Positions 57,101-64,000 of a stretch of DNA of 64,000 nucleotides are shown piece after piece. Both the position numbers and the translations under genes were made by a program. This stretch comes from Codonopsis lanceolata (taxonomy: Eukaryota > Streptophyta > Magnoliopsida > Asterales > Campanulaceae), in contig CM028377.1 of assembly GCA_013146195.2 (NCBI GenBank), forward strand, positions 37,453,632 through 37,517,631, in the 5' to 3' direction. Every line of letters begins with the position of its first letter. The first letter of the stretch is position 1. Under the pieces are notes generated by a model. That model ran no database searches. It was not told where the DNA came from and saw only the letters and a program-made list of their open reading frames with translations.

Positions 57101-60100
57101 TGGGGAAGGCAGCAGCAAGAGTTTAAACAAATCGCGCTGGGAAAAGGCAAGAGGGAGCTTAAGCAACTGTGCTGCAGCCTAAACTTTGAGATGTTAAAGG
57201 GGCAAGAAGGAGAGGAGGAGGAGGAAAAAACTGGTTGCTATGCATCTTAAAATTTTATCTTGGAATGTGCGGGATTAAATGATTGAAGTAAGAGAAACTT
57301 GATTAAAGGTTTATTGAGAAAGTGGAAGCCACATCTAGTTTGTTTCCAAGAAACCAAAATGGAGAAAGTCGACGTTAGGATTATTAATAGTGTATGGGGA
57401 ACGAGATGGGTGGAATGGGAACATTTAGGGGCAGTAGGGCAGCGGGGGTGTTCTGGTTATGTGGGATAGTAGAGTGCTATCAAAGGTGGATTCTCTTATA
57501 GGTGTTTTCTCGTTTCTTGTTTGTTGAAAAATGTGGAAAATGACAGAGAGTGGGTATTCACAGGAGTATGGGCCTTGTAGTGGTCCCGATCGGAGACATT
57601 TATGGGATGAGTTAAAGGCTTCAAAATCTAAATGGGATGTTCCATGGTGTTTAGTGGAGATTTCAATGTAGTGAGGTTTCCGCATGAGTGCTCGCTCATG
57701 AGCCTTTTCTAAGGAGATGATGGAGTTCAATGATTTCATTAATCTTATGGAGTTGGTGGATCTCGCTTTAGGTGGAGGAGAATTTACTTGGTTCGTGGAT
57801 GGAGACCGTCATCAATTTTCAAGAATTGATAGATTTCTAATTTCGTGGGATCGGGAGGAAAGCTTCAGTGGCGCGATTCAGTCTTGTTTGCCTAGAGTCT
57901 CCCTGATCATGTTCCTTTGTCGCTAGAATGTGGTGGTTTTGCGAAAGGGAAATCTCCATTCCAATTTGAGAACACGTGGTTAAGAGAAGAGGGGTTCAAG
58001 GATCGGGTGATGAATAGATGGAATTTTACATGGTGGTTGGTGATCCGAGCTTCAAGTTGGCTAGAAATTGAAGTTATTAAAGGAAGATTTAAAAGTGTGG
58101 AATGGGACGCTCCTATGGAGCGGTGGACATCAAAATTAAGGCTATTTGAGGAGATCGGTAGGTTGGATGAAAAAGGCAGCCAGCAGTTGGATGAGGCCGA
58201 GGATTCCCACAAGATAGAGCTAAAGCAGGAGTTAACGCTTACTCATCAATGAAGAGATCACTGGAAACAAAATCTCGGGTTCGGTGGCTCAAAGAAGGTG
58301 ACAAAGAATACAAAGTTCTTCCACGTAATGGCTAGTATTCGAGGAGTGGCTAAGCGAATCGTGAGAGAAAATCAAGATAGACTGTAGAGCTGGAAGAGAG
58401 GGAAGAGATTAAGCGTGGTATAGCGGGTTTTACCAACGGCTTTACGAGGATTGGGTCTTGGAGACCCTAATTTGGACGGGGTCACTTTTGGAAGATTAGA
58501 GGAGGCGGATTCGCTTTGGAGCGTCCTTTCACCGAGGAGGAGGTGGTGGCTGAATTAAGGCTTATGAGTGGTGATAAAGCCCCGGCCCTGATGGATTTTC
58601 TATGGCCTTTTTCCAACATTGTTGGGAGGTGGTCAGGGGGACATTATGGAGGTTTTTCAGGCTTTTCTACACCAATTCGCATTTTGAGAAGAGCCTTAAT
58701 GCCGCTTTCATTTCACCGATTCAAGAAGAAAGGCGCGACGGATTTGAAGGACTATAGACCCATTAGTCTAGTCGGGGTTTTTACAAGCTCTTAGCGAGGG
58801 TCCTTTCCCCGAGGTTGAAGAAGGTGATAGGTAAGATTGTCTCGAGTCTCGGATGCTTTTGTTAAGGAGAGGCAAATCTGGATGCATCACTTCTAGCTAA
58901 CGAGGTTGTGGACGACGCACTAAAAAAAGGTGTTTCGGTCTATCGTAAGTTGGATATCGAGAAGGCATACGACCATGTCAATCGGGACTTTGTGATCTAT
59001 ATGATGGATAGAATGGGGTTTGGGGATAAATGGAGGAGGTGGATTCACTTTTGCATCTCTTCTGTTTTTGGTGAATGGGGAACCTTCGGATTTTTCATAG
59101 TTCGAGGGGCCTACGCCAGGTGATCCATTATCTCCGTTTTTGTTTATTCTTGTGATGGAGGCTTTGAGTAAACTAATGGACAAGGCGATCCAGGGGATTT
59201 ATTAGCGGTTTTAAGGCGGGAAGGGAGGGAGGAGTCGAGGTATCTCATTTGCTCTTTCATGATGACACTTTGGTTTTTGTGGGCGCAGAAGGCTCAACCG
59301 GGTTATCTTCGTATGGTGTTTTTTTCAAGCGGCTGGCTCAGAGTAAATATTCTCAAGAGTGAGATTATTCTAGTAGGTGTGGTGAATGACATTGGTTGCT
59401 TAGCCGGCTTTTTTGGGTGCAAGACCGCGACTCTCCCTTCCTTATACCTTGGTCTTCCCATTGGTGCCCCGGTCAGAAGCAAAGCTATGTGGGTTCCGGT
59501 TATAGAGCGGTTCGAGCACCGCTTGGCGGGTTGGAAGAAACAATTGCTTTCCAAGGGGGGCAGGTTGGTTTTAGTCAAGAACACTCTTTCAAATTTACCG
59601 ACCTATTTCCTTTCTTTGTTTGTGATGCCTGCCTCTATCCGGAATAGACTCGAAAAATTGGAAAGAGATTTTTTTATGGGAAGGTCGGTCAGAGGAGTGG
59701 AAATTCCATTTGGTTAAATGGGATAAGGTTTGTACTAGAATGCAAGAGGGAGGGTTGGGGGTTAGGAATCTTAAAGTGTTTAATGAGGCATTGCTGGGAA
59801 AGTGGTGGAGGTATCTCACTGGAAAGGGAGGCATTGTGGAGGAGATTGGTGGTGAGTAAGCATGGTTTGGGGGATCATGCGTGGTTTCCGGCGGAGGTTG
59901 TTTTGCCTTTTGGGGTGGGGGTGTGGAAGGGCATTAGAAAAGGGTGGAGATCCTTTGAGAGGTTTCTTGCCTTTGAGGTGGGAAGTGGAGAGACAGTTAG
60001 GTTTTGGGAAGATAGATGGTGCGGAGAGAGGAAGCTGAAGGTGGATTTTCCAGAGTTGTTTGAAGTCACTAGGGATAAGAGCTGTTCGGTTAGCTCGGTG

Positions 60101-61093
60101 ATGTCAAGGGAGGATGGTAGACCTACTTGGAGTCCAGTTTTCAGGAGAAATTTTCATGATTGGGAGGTGGAGCCGCTGCTGCGATTTCTTGAGTTGTTAC
60201 AGGCTCAGAAGATTGATAGGGTAGAAGATAGTGTGATCTGGAAGGCAGCTAAGGGTCAGGTATTCACGGTTAAATCTAATTACTTGAGGCTGTTGAATTG
60301 TGAGCGGAATTTTTTTCCTTGGAAAGCAGTGTGGAAATCTGTAGCGCCCAAGAGAGTGGCCTTCTTTGTATGGGAAGCTATGCACGAAGCTATCCTAACG
60401 GTAGATAATCTTCAGAAGCGGAATATTTATTTAGTGTACAGGTGTTTCATGTGTAAGGCGAGCGAGGAGAGTGTGAACCATCTGCTTCTTCATTGCCCGG
60501 TCGCTTCAGATCTGTGGAGTTTGTTGTTGAATCTTTTTAAAGTGCCTTGGGTGATGCCGAGTTCAGTTTCTCAGCTGTTGAGGTGTTGGTCTGTTCAGCG
60601 CAGAAACAGGTGCATCGGGATTTGGGAGGCTGCCCCTTTGGCAGTTTGTTGGGTGATCTGGAGGGAGAGAAACCAACGGGTTTTCGACAACGAGGAAAAG
60701 TGTATTCCGGTCTTGAAGAATTCTTTGCTTCGCACTCTATTCTCTTGGTGTGTAGAGGCTGCGAACTATCCACCGGCTTCGAAAATGACTTTTGTAGAGT
60801 TTGTAAATAACATTTCTAGTGGGTAGAAGCTCTTGAGCTTTGTATACTTCTAGTGTACTATGGATGCGTCACCTTTTTGACGTTCTTATTAATATACTCT
60901 TTACTTATCAAAAAAAAGAAAATATAAATAGAAAAAGGTTCATAGTTTTATCTGCATTTAGAATTGGCGTATAACATTTTAAGTAATTGGTTGGTAAACT
61001 TTTACTTGATGTTGTGTGTTACATGTATGATGTTCGTTGTTCTTATAATTTATAATATATTATCAATTTATGTTATTATTTTTAAATACATAC

Positions 61094-61140
<47 letters not shown>

Positions 61141-64000
61141 ATTGTATATATTTATGTATAACGTGTCCCAGCGTGTCGTGTCGGGACTGTTTGGAAAATT
61201 TCGTGTCATGGTGTCGGTGTTAGAGTGTTAGTGGCGGTACTTCTTACATTACACGCCCTTGCCAGATATATTTTAAGTTTGTATTACTTGCCTAGACATT
61301 GTATAAGTAAGAATTTTAATAAATTGTCGAATATGAGGTGAAGAAACTTGTGCACTTCGAAAAAAGTACTTTGAATGTCATAGACACATGTATGTCATTG
61401 CCACTTCTAAGGAAACCTGGGAACACGTATTGGACGTGTGACTGTGCTAACGTCCGCTGAAGCTGGAGCCAAGTCAGTTGCAGGCTTTGGTGGCTCGAAA
61501 TTGACCTGGCTTCGCCAAAAGGACTCATCTCTAAAAGCCCATCTGCCTTTCCTACAAGGCCTATGATCGAGAAAGATAGTGGTGTGCTAATGGCCAATAA
61601 CTTCCTTGACCCCAAAGGGTGGGAGAGATGGCAAGGGCACACACGCAAAGACCTTGAGGCCTTGGTTCCAATCCCCATACCAACAAGGGTCACTCTTACC
61701 TTTCAAAAAAAAAAATCTTTAAGTACGATTCTTGATTGAACCCTAGCCATCCTTCTTGGATGTTTACTAATCTGGGAGAGTCGATGAATATTGGACATCA
61801 CAATGACCTAATCTATGATCTTATCTCTTATTTCATAGAGATAATTAAAAAAGTACTTGAAAGGGATTAGGAGAGGTGGGACCTGTTTAAGCGGTTCATT
61901 TCCTTTGAAATAGGAAACAGAGCCTTGGTTAGATTTTGGAAGGATAAGTGGTACGGGGATATGGAGTTGCAGTGATCTTTTTCTTCTTTGTTTAATATTG
62001 CAATTAATAAGGAGGAATTTGTTAGCTCTGTCTTGCATACCACAGTGGCGTTGTTACTTGTTACATTGAATCCTTCTTTTATAAGAAAACCGCAAGATTG
62101 GGAGCTTGACCCTCTTTGGCGTTTTCTTGAGCAGTTGTATGCTCAGTAGGTTCATGGTTAAAGAGAAGATAACGTTTTGTGGCAAGGGGTGAAGAGCAGG
62201 GTTTTCTCATGTTAAATCGTATTATCAGAAGATTTTGATTGCTAACACCTCTTTTCCTTTGAAGTCTGTGTGGAAATGTAAGCCCAAGCTAGAGTGGATT
62301 TTTTCATATGGGAAGCTGCAAATAAAGCGATATTAACAGGAGATAGTTTGTGGGCCAGGAAGAAAATTTACGTTAATTGGTGTCGTATGTGTAAGGGCAA
62401 GGGTGAAATCATTAACCATCTTTTGATGCATTGCCCAGTAGCAAGGGGGATTTGGGACTTCACCTTCAACTTGTTCTAGGCTTCTAGCTGACATGGGTGA
62501 TGCCAAGTTCAGTCAAGGAACTTCTCCTCTCTTGGTCCCTGTATAAGCGTAGGAGGAATAGCTTCTGGGATGCTACTCCGCTGCAGTGTACTGGAATGTT
62601 TGGAGGGAAAGGAACCAGCAGAGCTTTTGAGAATGTAGAGGTTAGTGTTGTTAGGTTAAAGGAGCAGATTATCCAGACTGTTTTTCTGATGTGCCGAATC
62701 GGCCTCGATGGGTGTTAATCCTTTTGTGGAATTTGTGGATAGTATTTCTGTTTGTTAGTGGTGGTGATGGTAGTATACTTTCTGTGTACATGAGACGCGT
62801 TACCTATTTTGACACTTGTTAATAATTTCTTTTTTACTCCCTCCGTTCCGGGCAAAGAGTCCACTATACTATTTTGGGATGTTTCACTTAAAGACACTTT
62901 CAATAATTATGTCTACAATCTCCATAACGTTTCGACTTTACCCTCCATATTTGATATTATTAACATATTGATTATGCTTGGGCATTATTGTAATTATGAC
63001 AAACTCTCATGCTAGTTACATATCCCTTAATTAGACTTTTCAAACATGGACTCTTTGGGTGGAACTGTGAGAGTACTTGTCAAAAACAAAAAAAATGTCA
63101 CTTATGAATTAATTACTATTGTATGCTTGGAGTTATAACTCGTCTCAAATTAACACCAAGTGTGTGCATGGTGTGGATTTTTATGAGATAGGTTTACTGC
63201 TTGTCGAGGATACACTCCTCAACTCGATCATTTGTAATAAAAAGCTATGTATTTATATTGTCTCATCTCTTAATGAAATGCTTCTCATGCAATTTCTCGC
63301 TAATGGCCCTAACTTGTTTACATGTATTTGCATCATGATCAGGTGCTATCAGATGTCCCAACTTCTCTAAGGTTTGACGTTATAGTTGCTTTGATAAAGA
63401 ACAGTGAGGCATCTTCCATGGTAAGCATTTTCAGGTCTACTAGAATGTCTTCAGGTGTCTTGGCATTAATGTCACAACAACAATTTCTGAAGCCATTATG
63501 TTACGACAGATTGCAATTCTTCTAGGTTGTGTTAAAGACGAAATGTACATTGAAAATCGCACTAAAGCTTCAATAGGAAATGGAGTCATACAAGCAGAAA
63601 CTAACACATTTCAAAATTCATCTTTCTGGAAGGCTGAAGTTCTTGATTTAGTAGAATGGGTTCTGAGACCTCCAAAGGGGGGACCACCATCTCTTCCTGA
63701 GTATAGTGATGCGGTATTTCTCTTCTCTTTCTTATTTTTTTGAAAAATAAATAAAGATCATCTATCTATCTATTCATGTTGTTAAATAACTTTGTAGAAA
63801 GCTTCGCTAAAACATAAGTCTGTATGAATCACTTGAAGTTGGAAAATAGACTGACTTGCGTGGAGCCATGTGATTTTTTGATTCTTGTGTGGTCTCTACT
63901 TATGAGGTTACACTAAAACTTCAAGAGTCCTGTTCTTAAGTTATTGGATTTTGCAAATAAGGGCCATAATAATCATATTTGGAAATTTTCTGCAGTGGGA
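48198..64000 (+). CDS. ALF4: ALF4, aberrant root formation protein 4 (glomulin-like SCF regulator), 3' end outside window
   Basis: Twelve exons are visible: 48198-48302, 48402-48578, 48692-48841, 50728-50800, 53897-54072, 54168-54227, 54710-54860, 54938-54997, 55110-55381, 55462-55533, 63343-63420 and 63510-63713. They join without a stop into 526 residues. Diagnostic segments are AVIDALSFELPKAVARF, FVETCSPRDMVSVLCEALD, RRPFEHVKAAVPLILKVLEA, EEL-x-SNRARRWQAIGMLKHI, NLPWELKKQAIDFLVCIMEG and FWKAEVLDLVEWVLRPPKGG. ALF4 is an all-helical protein that binds RBX1 and restrains SCF ubiquitin ligases; in Arabidopsis it is needed for lateral root initiation and auxin and gibberellin signalling. About 80-90 C-terminal residues should follow. 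A TGCAG five bases before the window end may open exon 13, but this is uncertain. Introns 2 and 7 seem to use GC donors. Introns 4 and 10 are swollen by LINEs. Confidence 0.9.
48842..50727 (+). other. ALF4 intron 3
   Basis: A 1.9-kb intron with a (CT)n microsatellite at 49499-49526 and a (CA)-rich patch near 49965. No coding sequence or transposon is recognised. Confidence 0.6.
50801..52484 (+). other. ALF4 intron 4, part upstream of the LINE
   Basis: Unremarkable AT-rich intron sequence; no coding frame is supported. The last nine bases are the LINE target-site duplication. Confidence 0.5.
52485..53357 (+). mobile_element. 5'-truncated L1-type LINE in ALF4 intron 4
   Basis: It encodes the end of ORF2: RT thumb-like FERRLAGWKKQYLSKGGRLN, LIKSTLSNLPTYYMTVFGMP, EKMERDFLW, then FWKDKWCGDMELRRVFP and NPSFRRNPQDWEMDSL. 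The 3' tail is TTTACTTATCAAAAAAATT. Flanking TAATTATAG at 52476-52484 and 53358-53366 is a 9-bp target-site duplication. Frames are broken by stops and shifts, and the endonuclease and most of the RT are absent. Confidence 0.92.
55534..56460 (+). other. ALF4 intron 10, part upstream of the LINE
   Basis: AT-rich intron DNA. At 56412-56450 a CGACACGTCGGGACAC / CTGGGACACGTT block resembles, in inverse orientation, a block at 61160-61190 on the other side of the large LINE. Confidence 0.45.
56481..57182 (+). pseudogene. LINE ORF1, C-terminal part
   Basis: An open frame of 233 residues, acidic and Ser/Asn-rich (DFLEWISDRSLRQGSARSN, LTDREIDDDISVWVQRRAKS, GEGSSKSLNKSRWEKARGS). It ends shortly before the ORF2 start. 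This position and composition fit the tail of plant L1 ORF1. The nucleic-acid-binding N-terminal domain and zinc knuckle are missing. Confidence 0.6.
57241..60826 (+). pseudogene. LINE ORF2: endonuclease, reverse transcriptase, zinc-binding RT C-terminus
   Basis: It starts HLKILSWNVR, then VCFQETKMEKVDVRI (AP endonuclease motifs). After several frameshifts come the RT motifs DYRPISLVGVF (about 58750), KLDIEKAYDHVN (58940) and a catalytic box that reads FHDD where FADD is expected (59255). ERFEHRLAGWKKQLLSKGGR follows at 59500. A long intact frame (59783-60826) has FWEDRWCGERKLK, the zf-RVT motif FMCKASEESVNHLLLHC and a tryptophan-rich end. ORF2 would nick DNA and reverse-transcribe the LINE RNA at the target. 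Many frame breaks make it inactive. Confidence 0.9.
60921..61608. other. ALF4 intron 10, middle part
   Basis: It contains an (AT)n microsatellite at 61094-61131 and a GTGTCCCAGCGTGTCGTGTCGG block (61160-61185), which looks like part of an older repeat. No gene is seen. Confidence 0.5.
61609..61711 (+). mobile_element. SINE-like element with Pol III A and B boxes
   Basis: TGGCAAGGGC (61629-61638) fits box A, and GGTTCCAATCC (61664-61674) fits box B (GGTTCRANNCC). They are spaced 25 bases apart and followed by a short body and an A-run (about 61700-61711). This is the layout of a tRNA-derived plant SINE of about 100 bp. A target duplication is not clear, so the edges are approximate. Confidence 0.6.
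61860..63096 (+). mobile_element. Third LINE fragment in ALF4 intron 10, split by a MITE
   Basis: Decayed ORF2 C-terminus: TEPWLDFGRISGTGIWS-like (FWKDKWYGDMEL in another frame), SFIRKPQDWELDPLW, WCRMCKGKGEIINHLLMHCP and ARGIWDF. These match the zf-RVT end of the other two LINEs. The 3' tail TTTTTTA / CTTGTCAAAAACAAAAAAAA is interrupted at its TA by the MITE at 62837-63073. The 5' end is truncated. Confidence 0.82.
62837..63073. mobile_element. Stowaway MITE, 237 bp, inside a LINE tail
   Basis: It begins CTCCCTCCGTTCCGGGCAAAGAGTCCAC in two conserved blocks and ends GGTGGAACTGTGAGAG, with TA at both flanks. It is the same family as 11045-11284, in the inverse direction. Removing it restores the LINE 3' tail seen in the two other LINEs. 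Confidence 0.9.
63996..64000 (+). other. Possible start of ALF4 exon 13
   Basis: TTTTCTGCAG precedes TGGGA at the very end of the window. It would be a good acceptor, but the resulting residue does not obviously continue the expected protein, so the real exon may start beyond the window. Confidence 0.25.

Larger units (their letters stand above)
56461..60920 (+). mobile_element. L1-type LINE in ALF4 intron 10
   Basis: It carries the C-terminal part of ORF1 (56481-57182) and nearly all of ORF2 (57241-60826), and ends in the tail TTTACTTATCAAAAAAAA at about 60900-60915. The tail is the same as in the LINE at 52485. The 5' end lies in ORF1, so it is 5'-truncated. A target-site duplication was not found by eye. 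Confidence 0.88.

Noticed and set aside
56481..57182. A host gene inside ALF4 intron 10
   Set aside because: It precedes the LINE endonuclease start by about 60 bases in the arrangement of L1 ORF1 and ORF2, so it belongs to the LINE.

Overview
This window is nuclear DNA of a flowering plant, most likely a eudicot. It has long AT-rich intergenic stretches, GT–AG introns, several plant-specific retrotransposon lineages nested in one another, Stowaway MITEs, L1-type LINEs, and only two recognisable host genes. One is a complete two-exon plant defensin gene (11642-14794, +). The other is the first twelve exons of ALF4, 'aberrant root formation protein 4', the plant glomulin-like SCF regulator (48198 to the window end, +).

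Layout. 1-881 is the tail of an LTR. 895-5945 is copy A, a truncated Tat-lineage Ty3/gypsy element (integrase on +, two captured genes on -). 6084-6410 is a 76-bp tandem repeat. 6415-10085 holds LTR fragments, Copia remnants and a complete TRIM element (8972-9570). 11045-14794 is a Stowaway MITE, the defensin promoter and the defensin gene with a 2.9-kb repeat-filled intron. 15900-18790 is a Copia LTR interrupted by an Athila gag-protease fragment. 18790-21537 is unclassified repeat. 21538-39074 is copy B, a 17.5-kb Tat/Ogre-like element read on the - strand, with two 1.8-kb LTRs, a tRNA-Arg-type primer binding site, gag, RT, RNase H, archaeal-type RNase H and integrase. Its 3' half carries two genes in antisense: a four-exon plant-mobile-domain (PMD) gene and a DUF7745-like gene with its own TATA promoter. 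39075-44100 is copy C, the 3' part of a third such element in the opposite orientation to B. 44100-46200 is a 5'-LTR plus gag piece of a Copia element. 46790-47640 is a 67-bp palindromic minisatellite. From 48198 onward is ALF4, whose introns contain three LINE fragments, a SINE candidate and a MITE nested inside a LINE tail.

How the parts work together. The most distinctive system here is the Tat element family. All three copies keep the same antisense cassette (DUF7745-like gene, then PMD gene) between integrase and the 3' LTR. Intron positions and promoter elements are shared between copies. The promoter of the DUF7745-like gene contains a GGCGCC-rich block nearly identical to one in the LTR U3, so sense and antisense transcription may share control. 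All copies are decayed by stops, frameshifts and deletions, so none looks functional today. The two host genes look intact in the parts visible. Assignments to families rest on reading translated motifs by eye; no database search was run.
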